From Isoptericola halotolerans (GTDB lineage: Bacteria > Actinomycetota > Actinomycetes > Actinomycetales > Cellulomonadaceae), in NCBI RefSeq assembly GCF_013149785.1, contig NZ_JABEZU010000001.1, positions 1,054,001 to 1,118,000 of the forward strand: a DNA stretch of 64,000 nucleotides, given 5' to 3'. Within the stretch, counting starts at the first letter, position 1, and each line of letters begins with the position of its first letter. Positions 6,733-15,293 of the stretch are shown piece after piece. Position numbers and translations under genes: made by a program. The notes below the pieces were generated by a model that had not been told where the DNA came from, ran no database searches, and saw nothing but the letters and a program-made list of their open reading frames with translations.

Positions 6733-8208
6733 TCAGTCGTCGCGTCCCGTCGCCGGGTCGTCGCCGGAGACGTCGTCCGCCTGCCGGGAGGGGTCGGACG
6801 ACGGTCCGGAGGACTCCGAGAAGATCTGCGCGAGCGCCTCGTCCACGTCGGCGTGCTCCTCGGCCTGCGCCGTGCGCCGGTCCGCGTAGCCCGCCGGGTT
6901 GTCGAGGTCTGCCGTGTCCGGCAGCAGGTCGGGGTGGTCCCACACGGCGTCACGTGCCTCCGCGCCACCGGTGGCGAGCAGGTGGGCGAAGAGCGCTGCG
7001 GCGTCCCGGGACCGGCGCGGTCGTAGCTCGAGACCGACCAGCGACCGGAACGTGTGCTCCGCAGGGCCCCCGGCGGCACGCCGGCGGCGGATCATCTCCC
7101 GCAACGGGACCGAGTGCGGCAGGTGCGGCAACGAGGCGGTGGCCGCGACCTCGGAGACCCATCCCTCGACGAGGGCGAGCGCCGTCTCCAGACGCAGCAG
7201 CGTCGCCTGCTGCTCCTCGGTGTTGTGCAGGCCGAACACGTCGCCCGACAGGGCCCCGCGCAGCGACTCCGCGTCCGACATGTCGATGTCACGGACCTGC
7301 TGCTCCAGCGCGTCGAGGTCGATCCGGATGCCCCGGGCGTACTGCTCGACCAGGGCGTGCAGGTGCGCGCGCAGCCAGGGCACGTGCACGAAGAGGCGTG
7401 CGTGCGCGGCCTCGCGGACCGCCATGTAGAGCTGGACCTCGTCGAAGGGGGAGTCGAGGCCGTCCGCGAAGGCCCGGACGTTCGAGGGGACGAGCACCGT
7501 GGCCGGCTCGCCCAGCAGCGGGACCCCGACGTCCGTGGCGCCGAAGACCTCCCGGGACAGGGTGCCGGCGGCCTGGCCGACCTGCATGCCGTAGACGGCC
7601 GAGCCGAGGCTGCGCATCATCGTGGCCGGGTCCAGGCCGCTCAGGCTCCCCCCGGGGAACACCGGCAGGCCGGGCATCCCGGGCAGCTCGAGACCGGCCG
7701 CGGCGTCGTCACCGAGCTGGTCTCCGAGCACCGTGGCGAGCGCGTCGGCGGCCGAGGCCGCGACGGGCGCCACGAGCTGCTGCCAGGCCGGCAGGGTCGC
7801 CTCGACCCACTCGCTGCGGCTCCAGGCCCGGGTGGGCCCTCCCGAGGGCGGCAGGTCGGTCGCGGCGTCGAGCCACAGCTCGGCGACGCTCAGCGCCTCC
7901 CGGGCCGAGCGGGCCTGCGCCGCCGTCAGCGACGGGTCACCCTCGGCGACGGCCACCTGACGGGCCAGGTCGTGCGCGACCTCCGTGTTCACCGGACCGT
8001 CCCCCGAGGTGAACAGGCGCTCGAGCTGGTTCATCAGGTGCTGCATGGTCGCGGGGTCGGGGGCCTTGCCCCCCAGCAGGGCGGCGGGATCGAGTCCCTG
8101 GCTGCGCATCTGGTCGAGCACCTCGTCGGTCCGTTCGCCGAAGATGCCGTGCAGGGCGTCGCGGAGCGCGCGCTCGCGCTCCTCGGGGTCGTCGGGCAGC
8201 TCGCTCAT
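6733..8208 (-). CDS. DUF2342 / zincin-like protein
   Basis: A 491-residue protein of the actinobacterial DUF2342 family, often annotated as zinc-dependent metalloprotease. The region that should hold the zinc motif reads VREAAHARLFVHVPWLRAH near residue 275: the second half of HExxH is present but the first His is Arg, so proteolysis is doubtful. The middle has a Gly/Pro-rich PGMPGLPVFPGG linker, the C-terminus is acidic and disordered. The start at ATG 8208 (MSELPDD) was chosen over an upstream ATG at 8253 because the conserved acidic N-terminus begins there and GAGGA lies upstream. It is divergent from the Lon-like protease gene, as in mycobacteria (Rv3195/Rv3194c). Confidence 0.8.
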   Translation of the reverse strand: MSELPDDPEERERALRDALHGIFGERTDEVLDQMRSQGLDPAALLGGKAPDPATMQHLMNQLERLFTSGDGPVNTEVAHDLARQVAVAEGDPSLTAAQARSAREALSVAELWLDAATDLPPSGGPTRAWSRSEWVEATLPAWQQLVAPVAASAADALATVLGDQLGDDAAAGLELPGMPGLPVFPGGSLSGLDPATMMRSLGSAVYGMQVGQAAGTLSREVFGATDVGVPLLGEPATVLVPSNVRAFADGLDSPFDEVQLYMAVREAAHARLFVHVPWLRAHLHALVEQYARGIRIDLDALEQQVRDIDMSDAESLRGALSGDVFGLHNTEEQQATLLRLETALALVEGWVSEVAATASLPHLPHSVPLREMIRRRRAAGGPAEHTFRSLVGLELRPRRSRDAAALFAHLLATGGAEARDAVWDHPDLLPDTADLDNPAGYADRRTAQAEEHADVDEALAQIFSESSGPSSDPSRQADDVSGDDPATGRDD

Positions 8209-8342
8209 CGCAGTCCTCGGCTCCTTCCGGTACGGCGTGTGCCGTACGTTCACGGTATCCGTGTCCGACGACGGGGTGCGGGCACGAGTTCCTTCGTTCG
8301 CTCACGGCGCACCGACCGGCGGGGATCGGCGATGATGGGCCG

Positions 8343-9527
8343 GTGAGCTTCGATCGCAGCCATCTCCCGGCCGAGCTGTCCGGGCACGCGTCGCACCTGG
8401 TCCCCGAGGACCACGCCGCGGTCGGCACCGACGAACCGGACCCCCGGGTCCGCCGTCTCCGGACCCACCGCAGATCGGTGACGCTCGTGGTGTCGATGCT
8501 GACGACCGCCGTCCTCGCCGCGGTCCTGATGGTGCTGCCCATGCCGTACGCCGTCCGCACGCCCGGTCCGACGGAGGACACCCTCGGCGTCCAGGACCGG
8601 GGCGCGGGGCAGAGCGCGAGCGAGCTCCCGCTGATCGCGATCTCGGGCGCCGAGACCTATCCCGCCTCGGGAGAGCTGCGGCTGACCACGGTGTCGGTGT
8701 ACGGCGGGCCCGGTGGCGACGTGCTGATCGGGGACGTGCTGTGGGGCTGGACGTCCCCGGAGCGTTCGGTCCAGCCCGTCGAGCTCGTCTTCCCCGAGCC
8801 GGTCACCCAGGAGGAGCAGCAGCAGCAGGGACAGGCGCAGATGATCAGCTCCCAGGAGTCCGCCACCGTGGCCGCCCTGACCGAGCTGGGCTACGAGGTG
8901 CCGACCGAGATGACCGTGGTCGCCGCCGCCGAGGGCACCGGGGCGGACGGCGTGATCGAGCCGCAGGACGTCATCGTGTCGCTCGACGGGGAGTCGTTGG
9001 AGAGCTATCCGGAGCTGCTCGCCGAGCTCGACGGGGTGGTGCCGGGCGCCGACGTCGTCCTGGGCGTGGAGCGGGACGGCGAGGTCACGGACCTGACGAT
9101 CACGACGGGCGCGGGCGACGGTCGTGCGCTGCTGGGTGTCCTCATCGACCCGGTGTACGACTTCCCGGTCGACGTGACCATCCAGATCGAGGACATCGGC
9201 GGGCCGAGCGCCGGCACGATGTTCGCGCTCGGCATCATCGACCTGTTGACGCCGCAGGACGAGCTGGACGGGGCGGTCGTCGCGGGGACGGGGACCATGG
9301 ACGTCGACGGCCGGGTCGGTCCGATCGGCGGCATCGGGCAGAAGATGTACGGCGCGCTGCGCGACGGAGCCGAGTGGTTCCTCGCCCCCGCGGACAACTG
9401 TGCCGAGGTGGCGGGGAACGAGCCCGACGGGCTCGAGGTGGTGTCGGTGAGCACCCTCGCCGAGGCGCGCGCGGCGATGGTGGCCATCGGCGCGGGGGAG
9501 GGCGCGGACCTGCCGCGCTGCCGGTGA
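8343..9527 (+). CDS. PDZ-domain Lon-like (S16) serine protease, YlbL type
   Basis: A 394-residue membrane-anchored protease. Residues 1-45 are cytoplasmic and basic, one transmembrane helix spans about 46-68, a PDZ domain lies at about 175-265, and the S16 Lon-type proteolytic domain follows. The catalytic pair is visible: Ser289 in GGPSAGTMF and Lys334 in IGGIGQKMYGA. It lacks the ATPase domain of Lon, as in B. subtilis YlbL and M. tuberculosis Rv3194c. The catalytic domain should face outside. It precedes the UPF0182 gene with 145 bp between them. The GTG at 8343 is the only start that keeps the cytoplasmic head without running into the divergent gene. Confidence 0.9.
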   Translation: MSFDRSHLPAELSGHASHLVPEDHAAVGTDEPDPRVRRLRTHRRSVTLVVSMLTTAVLAAVLMVLPMPYAVRTPGPTEDTLGVQDRGAGQSASELPLIAISGAETYPASGELRLTTVSVYGGPGGDVLIGDVLWGWTSPERSVQPVELVFPEPVTQEEQQQQGQAQMISSQESATVAALTELGYEVPTEMTVVAAAEGTGADGVIEPQDVIVSLDGESLESYPELLAELDGVVPGADVVLGVERDGEVTDLTITTGAGDGRALLGVLIDPVYDFPVDVTIQIEDIGGPSAGTMFALGIIDLLTPQDELDGAVVAGTGTMDVDGRVGPIGGIGQKMYGALRDGAEWFLAPADNCAEVAGNEPDGLEVVSVSTLAEARAAMVAIGAGEGADLPRCR

Positions 9528-9672
9528 ACCGCCGATCGTGACCGCTTCGTGAGGGTCACGGCCCACTCGTGTGCAGGAATCGTGGGAACCTGGGGAGACG
9601 CCGGGGCGTTGACCAGACGTCCCCGCGTGTCTGCACGTGTCCCGTCCCGAGCACGAATGAGGTGCCCGCACC

Positions 9673-12600
9673 GTGTCCTTCGCCCCACCCCGTCGACCCG
9701 ACGGACCGCCGCCAGTGAGGCGTCGGAGCCCGCTGCTGATCACGGTCGTGGTCCTGGCGGCCGTCGTCGCCGCACTCATCTTCCTGGCGACCTTCTGGAC
9801 CGAGGTCCTGTGGTTCACGCAGGTCGGCTTCGCCAACGTCATCTGGACGCAGTGGATCGCCCGCGCCGTCCTGTTCGTCGTCGCCTTCCTGATCATGGGC
9901 GCAGCGGTGTTCAGCTCATTCACGATCGGCTACCGCTCGCGGCCCGTCTATGCGCCGTCGACGCCGGAGCAGGCGACGCTCGACCAGTACCGCGAGGCGG
10001 TCGAACCGCTGCGCAAGATCGTCACGTACGCCGGCCCGGTCGTGATCGCGTTCTTCGCGGGTGTGGCCGCCTCGTCGCAGTGGCGCACCGTGCTGCTGGC
10101 CCTCAACGGGCAGTCGTTCGGGCAGTCGGACCCGGAGTTCGGCATCGACATCGGCTTCTACGTCTTCACGTTGCCCGTGGTGCGCTTCGCCGTCAGCTTC
10201 TTCATGGCGGTCGTGGTCATCTCGGCCATCGCCGCGGTGGTGACGCACTACCTGTACGGCGGGCTGCGGATCGGTGCGCTGCCGGCCGGGATGTCGCGGA
10301 CTACGACGGCGGCCCGCATCCATCTCGCCGTGCTCGGTGCCGTCCTGATGCTGCTCATCGCGGCGAACTACTGGCTCGACCGGTACAGCATCCTCACGAA
10401 CTCGAACGAGCGGTACGACGGCGCCTCGTACACGGACGTGCACGCGGTGATCCCGTCCAAGGAGATCCTCATGGGGGTCGCCGTCCTGGTCGCCGCGCTC
10501 TTCGTGGCCGCCGCCTTCCGGGACACGTGGCGGCTGCCGGCGATCGGTGTGGGCCTCATGGTGGTCTCCGCGATCGCGATCGGCGGGATCTACCCCTCGA
10601 TCGTCCAGCGCTTCCAGGTGGACCCGAACGCCCAGTCGCTCGAGGCGCCGTACATCCAGCGCAACATCGACGCCACGCTCGAGGCGTTCGCGATCGACGA
10701 GATCGAGTCCCAGCAGTACGACGCCACCACCGAGGTCACGGCGGGCCAGCTGCGCGACGACGCCGCGACCACGGCGTCCGTGCGACTGCTCGACCCCCAG
10801 GTCGTCAGCCCCTCGTTCCGCCAGCTCCAGCAGAACAAGCAGTTCTACAACTTCACCGAGAACCTGTCGGTCGACCGGTACGAGATCGACGGCGAGTCGC
10901 GCGACACCGTGATCGCGGTGCGTGAGCTCAACCTCGACGGCCTGGGCGAGCGGAACTGGACCGTCGACCACACGGTGTACACGCACGGCTTCGGCGTCGT
11001 CGCGGCCTACGGCAACCAGCCGGGTCCGGACGGTCAGCCCGCGTTCTTCGAGGGGGGCATCCCGACGCAGGGCGCGCTCACCGACATGTTCTCGGACGGC
11101 TACGAGCCGCGGATCTACTTCAGCCCGGAGGCGCCGACGTACTCGATCGTCGGTGCGCCGGAGGACGTCGACCCGTGGGAGCTCGACTACCAGGCCGACG
11201 ACGAGGGCGGTCGCCAGGTGCTGTACCAGTTCCCGACGGACGAGGTCTCGGCCGGCCCGGAGATCGGGACGTTCGTCCAGAAGCTGCTGTACGCGCTGAA
11301 GTTCGGCGACGAGCAGATCTTCTTCTCAGACCGTGTCACGGAGGCCTCCCAGATCCTCTACGACCGGGACCCGCAGGAGCGCGTGGCCAAGGTCGCCCCG
11401 TGGCTGACCCTGGACAACAAGGTGTACCCGGCGGTCGTGGACGGTCGCGTCAAGTGGATCGTCGACGCCTACACGACCACCGACGCCTACCCGTACTCGA
11501 CGGCGGCACCGATGCAGGAGGCGACCACCGACTCGCTGACGCTCGCCGCGCAGGGTGTCCCGGTCGACCTGCCCCCGGAGGTCAACTACATCCGCAACTC
11601 GGTCAAGGCGACCGTCGACGCGTACGACGGCACCGTGACGCTCTACGCCTGGGACGAGGAGGACCCGCTGCTGCAGGCCTGGAGCCAGGTCTTCCCCGAC
11701 TCGCTGCAGCCGATCTCGGAGATCTCCGGCGACCTCATGTCGCACGTGCGGTACCCGGAGGACTTCTTCAAGGTGCAGCGGACGCTCCTGGAGCGGTACC
11801 ACGTCACCGATGCGGTGCAGCTGTTCTCCGGCTCGGACGAGTGGAGGACCCCGGAGGACCCCGTCGCCGCGTCCGATGCGGCGGCGTCCAAGCAGCCCCC
11901 GTACTACCTGACGCTGCAGATGCCGGGTCAGGACGAGTCGGCGTTCTCCTTGACGAGCACGTTCATCCCCGGTGGCAACACCGACCGGGAGATCTTGACG
12001 GGCTATCTCGCGGCCGACGCCGACGCCGGCTCGGCCGAGGGTGAGGTCGCCGAGGGGTACGGCACGTTGCGGCTGCTCGAGCTGCCTCGTGACGCGACGG
12101 TCCCCGGACCGGGTCAGGTGCAGAACAACTTCAACTCGAACCCGACCATCTCCGAGCAGCTCAACATCCTGGGCCGCGGGGACTCCGTGGTGGTGCGTGG
12201 GAACCAGCTGACGCTGCCGGTGGGCGGTGGCCTGCTGTACGTGCAGCCGGTCTACATCCAGTCGGCGGAGGGCACGCAGTTCCCGCTGCTGCGGCGCGTG
12301 CTCGTGGCCTTCGGTGACCAGACGGGTTACGCGGAGACGCTGGACGAAGCACTCGACCAGGTGTTCGGCGGTGACTCCGGTGTCCAGGCCGGGGACGCCG
12401 ACGAGGCGGAGACGGACGTGCCGACCGACGTCCCGACGGACGAGATCACGGACCCGGCGGCAGAGCCGACGGCCGAGCCGGAGGACCCGGAGACGCCGGC
12501 GGAGACCGAGGAGCCGGCCGAGACAGAGGCTCCTGCGGCGCCGACGGGTGACGCGCAGGCTCGCCTGAACGCTGCGTTGGCCGACGCCAACGAGGCCCTC

Positions 12601-12717
12601 ACGGACGGCCAGACGGCGCTCGAGAGGGGCGACTGGACGGCGTACGGCGAGGCTCAGGAGCGTCTGCAGACGGCGCTGGAGCAGGCGCTCGCGGCCGAGG
12701 AGGAGCTCGAGGGCTGA
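9673..12717 (+). CDS. UPF0182 family membrane protein
   Basis: A 1014-residue protein. The first 320 residues contain seven hydrophobic helices, starting after the Arg/Pro-rich head RRPDGPPPVRRR. A large extracytoplasmic domain follows (about 330-900), then a Glu/Pro/Thr-rich linker near 910-960 and a final amphipathic helix rich in Ala/Glu/Gln. Length and organisation match UPF0182 (Rv3193c-like), a widespread actinobacterial family without known function. It lies downstream of the YlbL-type protease, a conserved pairing that suggests a common job at the cell envelope. It ends at a hairpin before the tRNA genes. Confidence 0.9.
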   Translation: MSFAPPRRPDGPPPVRRRSPLLITVVVLAAVVAALIFLATFWTEVLWFTQVGFANVIWTQWIARAVLFVVAFLIMGAAVFSSFTIGYRSRPVYAPSTPEQATLDQYREAVEPLRKIVTYAGPVVIAFFAGVAASSQWRTVLLALNGQSFGQSDPEFGIDIGFYVFTLPVVRFAVSFFMAVVVISAIAAVVTHYLYGGLRIGALPAGMSRTTTAARIHLAVLGAVLMLLIAANYWLDRYSILTNSNERYDGASYTDVHAVIPSKEILMGVAVLVAALFVAAAFRDTWRLPAIGVGLMVVSAIAIGGIYPSIVQRFQVDPNAQSLEAPYIQRNIDATLEAFAIDEIESQQYDATTEVTAGQLRDDAATTASVRLLDPQVVSPSFRQLQQNKQFYNFTENLSVDRYEIDGESRDTVIAVRELNLDGLGERNWTVDHTVYTHGFGVVAAYGNQPGPDGQPAFFEGGIPTQGALTDMFSDGYEPRIYFSPEAPTYSIVGAPEDVDPWELDYQADDEGGRQVLYQFPTDEVSAGPEIGTFVQKLLYALKFGDEQIFFSDRVTEASQILYDRDPQERVAKVAPWLTLDNKVYPAVVDGRVKWIVDAYTTTDAYPYSTAAPMQEATTDSLTLAAQGVPVDLPPEVNYIRNSVKATVDAYDGTVTLYAWDEEDPLLQAWSQVFPDSLQPISEISGDLMSHVRYPEDFFKVQRTLLERYHVTDAVQLFSGSDEWRTPEDPVAASDAAASKQPPYYLTLQMPGQDESAFSLTSTFIPGGNTDREILTGYLAADADAGSAEGEVAEGYGTLRLLELPRDATVPGPGQVQNNFNSNPTISEQLNILGRGDSVVVRGNQLTLPVGGGLLYVQPVYIQSAEGTQFPLLRRVLVAFGDQTGYAETLDEALDQVFGGDSGVQAGDADEAETDVPTDVPTDEITDPAAEPTAEPEDPETPAETEEPAETEAPAAPTGDAQARLNAALADANEALTDGQTALERGDWTAYGEAQERLQTALEQALAAEEELEG

Positions 12718-12728
12718 CGCCGACCGGA

Positions 12729-12763
12729 CGGGTGGGGCGCGGGTGTGACCTGCGTCCCACCCG
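12729..12763 (+). terminator. Hairpin after the UPF0182 gene
   Basis: A 12-bp stem with one G-T pair (12729-12740 with 12752-12763) and an 11-nt loop, starting 11 nt after the stop. There is no T-run. Confidence 0.6.
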
Positions 12764-12773
12764 CCCGGGCCGG

Positions 12774-12804
12774 TTGGACTTCGGGCCGTCGGGTGCCGTA
12801 ATGT
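12774..12804 (+). promoter_or_regulatory. Possible promoter of first initiator tRNA gene
   Basis: TTGGAC at 12774-12779 and TAATGT at 12799-12804, 19 bp apart, 12 bp before the tRNA. The second copy has TAGTGT in the same place. Confidence 0.45.
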
Positions 12805-12816
12805 TCCAGACATCGC

Positions 12817-12890
12817 CGCGGGGTGGAGCAGTTCGGTAGCTCGCTGGGCTCATAACCCAGAGGTCGCAGGTTCAAATCCTGCCCCCGCTA
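12817..12890 (+). tRNA. tRNA-fMet (CAT), copy 1
   Basis: A 74-nt cloverleaf without encoded CCA. The anticodon is CAT. Initiator features are clear: base 1 (C) and base 72 (T) do not pair, and the anticodon stem ends in three G-C pairs (GGG/CCC). The T-loop reads GGTTCAAATCC. Confidence 0.95.
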
Positions 12891-12920
12891 CTCAGAGGAT
12901 CGCGTCAGGCGGTCCGCCTC

Positions 12921-12952
12921 GAAAGGCCCTCGGAAACTTCCGGGGGCCTTTC
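12921..12952 (+). terminator. Terminator of tRNA-fMet copy 1
   Basis: A 14-bp stem with one T-G wobble (12921-12934 with 12939-12952) and an AACT loop, 30 nt after the tRNA. Confidence 0.7.
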
Positions 12953-13047
12953 GCTGTGTCGTGCCGTTGTGTCGTGCCGCTGTGTCGTGGGTCGCACGCT
13001 GCCAGGTGGATCCTGCACCAGGGATGCCGTAGTGTTCGAGACATCGC

Positions 13048-13121
13048 CGCGGGGTGGAGCAGTTCGGTAGCTCGCTGGGCTCATAACCCAGAGGTCGCAG
13101 GTTCAAATCCTGCCCCCGCTA
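13048..13121 (+). tRNA. tRNA-fMet (CAT), copy 2
   Basis: Identical over all 74 nt to copy 1, which starts 231 bp upstream. It has the same unpaired position 1-72 and GGG/CCC anticodon stem, and it carries its own upstream -10-like element and downstream hairpin. Confidence 0.95.
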
Positions 13122-13150
13122 CTCAGAGGATCGCGTCAGGCGGTCCGCCT

Positions 13151-13184
13151 CGAGAGGCCCTCGGAATCTTCCGGGGGCCTCTCG
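13151..13184 (+). terminator. Terminator of tRNA-fMet copy 2
   Basis: A homologue of the copy-1 terminator: 15-bp stem with ATCT loop. Compared with copy 1, a stem A-T pair has become G-C on both sides, a compensatory change that supports a selected hairpin. Confidence 0.7.
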
Positions 13185-13281
13185 GCGTCCCGGTGCCGAG
13201 ATGCGACCACCGTGACGTCGGGGTCACGATGGCGCCGAGGCGACCGCCGTCGGGTGGCCGCCGGTGCGAAGGGAGAGAACC

Positions 13282-13551
13282 GTGCCGCGACGAGACCCCG
13301 GCCCCAGCGTGAAGGACGACGAGCTCTACGAGAAGCTCCGCGACGAGGGCAGCAGCAAGCAGAAGGCGGCGCGCATCGCGAACGCCGCGGCCAACGAGGG
13401 TCGCAGCAGTGTGGGCGCCAAGGGCGGTCGCTCCGGGTCCTACGAGGACTGGACGGTCGACGACCTCAGAGGACGCGCCGCCGAGATCGGGATCGACGGG
13501 CGGTCGAGCATGACCAAGGACGAGTTGATCGACGCGTTGCGCTCGCACTGA
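13282..13551 (+). CDS. DUF7218/Rho N-terminal-like (SAP-type) small protein
   Basis: An 89-residue, highly charged protein. The first half (SVKDDELYEKLRDEGSSKQK) matches a small domain seen in many actinobacterial stress proteins; the second half, from YEDWTVDDLRGRAAEIGI to the end, is a Rho_N/SAP-like helix-extended-helix that usually binds nucleic acid. GTG 13282 has GGGAG 7 nt upstream and was preferred to an upstream GTG at 13264. The function is unknown; a role in nucleoid binding or stress is inference. Confidence 0.75.
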   Translation: MPRRDPGPSVKDDELYEKLRDEGSSKQKAARIANAAANEGRSSVGAKGGRSGSYEDWTVDDLRGRAAEIGIDGRSSMTKDELIDALRSH

Positions 13552-13674
13552 GCTGCGACAGCGGTCGGCCGACGTGGTCACGCGCGACGACCGGACCTCC
13601 GGCACGCGAGCCCCCCGTTCCGGGCGCACCATGGAGGCACACCAGGTGCTCGACGACGCGACGGAGGGATCATC

Positions 13675-14178
13675 ATGAAGGCCTCGGTGGGCGACAGGAT
13701 CGTGACGGCCGCCGGAGTGGTCGGGGGAGCGGTGCGCGACGGCGTCGTGGTGGAGTGTCCTCACGAGGACGGTTCCCCGCCGTACCGGGTGCGGTGGTCG
13801 GACACGGGCGAGGAGACGCTGGTGTTCCCCGGTCCGGACTCCCTCGTGCAGCCCACCGACGACGATGCCGGTGACCAGGTGCCCGACGTGCGCCCGGCGC
13901 GTGCGGTGACCTGGCAGGTGCAGGTGGCGCTGGTGGAGGCAGCGGGGAGCACCACGGCCGAGGCGGTGCTGGTGGCCGGCCCACCCGAGCACTCCGACGT
14001 GGGTGCGCTGCGGGCGGTCGGCCACGCGCGCAAGGACCCGGATGACGCCGAGGTGCCCGTCATCGGCGACGAGGTGGCGGCCGGCCGGGCGCTCCGGCGC
14101 CTGGCCGACACCCTGCTCGGCCAGGCAGAGGCCGACATCGCCGCGTCGACGGGGCAGCAGGGGCACGTGCACGCCTGA
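13675..14178 (+). CDS. DUF1918-DUF1876 fusion protein
   Basis: A 167-residue protein made of two small actinobacterial domains. Residues 1-57 form a DUF1918 domain (KASVGDRIVTAAGVVGG, then PPYRVRWSDTGEETLVFPGPD), an SH3-like barrel. Residues 78-158 form a DUF1876 domain (dsRBD-like fold, VTWQVQVALVEAAGSTTAEAVL ending in a basic-acidic helix). In other genomes these domains are often separate genes. GGAGGG lies 7 nt before the ATG. It is convergent with the sigma remnant. The molecular role is unknown. Confidence 0.8.
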   Translation: MKASVGDRIVTAAGVVGGAVRDGVVVECPHEDGSPPYRVRWSDTGEETLVFPGPDSLVQPTDDDAGDQVPDVRPARAVTWQVQVALVEAAGSTTAEAVLVAGPPEHSDVGALRAVGHARKDPDDAEVPVIGDEVAAGRALRRLADTLLGQAEADIAASTGQQGHVHA

Positions 14179-14187
14179 GTCGCAGGC

Positions 14188-14727
14188 TCAGGCGAGCGCG
14201 TCCCGTCGCAGTCGGAGGTGCGCGCGCTCGGCCTCGTTCCCGCAGAGGGCGCACGCGGCGTCGTAGGCGTCGCGCGCCTCGTCCGTGCGTCCGGCCCGGG
14301 CCAGCAGCTCGGCACGGACGGCGGGGAGCCGATGGCCGCGCAGCACGACGTCGGCCAGTGCGTCCAGCCCGGCGTCCGGACCGTGCACCTCGCTGACCGC
14401 GACGGCCCGGTTGAGCCGGACGACGGGGCTGCCCGTCAGCCCGACGAGCTCGTCGTAGCGGGCCAGGATCCGGTCCCAGGCCGTCGCGGTCGGTTGCGGG
14501 GCGATGGCGTGCTCGGCGGCGATGAGGGCCTGCAGCAGCATGAGGGCCAGCAGCGCATCGAGCTCGCGTCGGTCCGCCGTGGGCGGCAGGACGTCACGCA
14601 GCACGCGGACCAGACGGATCGCCTCGCCCGCCAGGTCGACCCGGACGACGGCGTCGCCGGAGCCGGGCGTGTACCCGGCGGTGAAGGCCAGGTAGGCGAT
14701 GTCGGCGACGTCGTCGGTGGACGTCAC
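14188..14727 (-). CDS. Sigma-less C-terminal remnant of an ECF42-type sigma factor
   Basis: This 179-residue frame matches only the C-terminal helical (DUF6596/TPR-like) extension of ECF42 sigma factors: DIAYLAFTAGYTPGSGD, then AEAIRLVRVL, LLALMLLQ, SPVVRLNRAVAV and the GNEAERAHLRLR end. Regions sigma-2 and sigma-4 (about 170-200 residues) are missing, and about 40 residues usually found after LLALMLL are also absent. The GTG overlaps the stop of the YCII gene by 4 nt (GTGA), the same coupling seen between intact YCII and ECF42 genes, so the front was lost cleanly. The frame is open. It is either a decaying gene or a stand-alone regulatory domain. Confidence 0.7.
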   Translation of the reverse strand: MTSTDDVADIAYLAFTAGYTPGSGDAVVRVDLAGEAIRLVRVLRDVLPPTADRRELDALLALMLLQALIAAEHAIAPQPTATAWDRILARYDELVGLTGSPVVRLNRAVAVSEVHGPDAGLDALADVVLRGHRLPAVRAELLARAGRTDEARDAYDAACALCGNEAERAHLRLRRDALA

Positions 14728-15110
14728 GCCCCCGCGTCACCCGAGTGGTCGACGACCTGACGGACCTCGACGACGTCCTGCGTGCCCGGGAGGGCGGTGC
14801 CGGCGAGGACGCCGCAGACCTGCAGCAGGTCGTCGAGGTCGTCGGACTCGACGGTGTAGAAGCCGGAGATGTGCTCGGCGGCCTCGGCGTACGGGCCGTC
14901 GGTGACGGAGATGTTTCCGGCGGCGTCCTGGCGGACCGTCGTCGCCGTGTGCGCGGGCATGAGCTCCTCGCCGCCGGTGATCCGGTGGCCGCGTTCTGCC
15001 ATGAGCCGCGCGAACGTCTCGTGGAGGCCGACGACGGTGGCCTTCTGCTCGGCGGTGGCGTTCTCCCAGGAGTCGTCGCTGCCGGGAAGCAGCACGGTGT
15101 AGGTGGTCAT
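14724..15110 (-). CDS. YCII-related (DGPF) domain protein
   Basis: A 128-residue YCII/DGPF-family protein of the ferredoxin-like dimer fold, with the family motif as TDGPYAEAAEHISGFY. Such genes typically precede ECF41/ECF42 sigma genes and may sense or turn over a small molecule. ATG 15110 (MTTYTVLL) has AAGGAAGGA upstream; an upstream start at 15179 adds residues with no family similarity. It is coupled by a 4-nt overlap to the sigma remnant. Confidence 0.82.
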   Translation of the reverse strand: MTTYTVLLPGSDDSWENATAEQKATVVGLHETFARLMAERGHRITGGEELMPAHTATTVRQDAAGNISVTDGPYAEAAEHISGFYTVESDDLDDLLQVCGVLAGTALPGTQDVVEVRQVVDHSGDAGA

Positions 15111-15225
15111 GGTGACATCGTCCTTCCTTCGGGTGGTCCTGACACCTTGATGACGGACGAGGACCGCCCGGATCGACATCGTCCGGCACTGTGACGAGCC
15201 GCACGGCCGCGAGGGATGTCAGCGG

Positions 15226-15250
15226 TACCGTGACGTGTTGTGATGCATCA
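15226..15250 (+). promoter_or_regulatory. Promoter and palindrome upstream of the amino acid ABC operon
   Basis: A TACCGT -10-like element at 15226-15231 is followed by the perfect palindrome TGATGCATCA (15241-15250) close to the predicted transcription start, a position suited to a repressor. The regulator is unknown. Confidence 0.35.
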
Positions 15251-15293
15251 GGTGGTGCGACCCCGCGCCGCTCCGTGACCTGGAGGATCTCCT

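Noticed and set aside
9537-9560. Inverted repeat CGTGACC/GGTCACG after the Lon-like protease gene
   Set aside because: The 7-bp stem with 10-nt loop could be a weak terminator or operator, but it is too short and isolated to support either.
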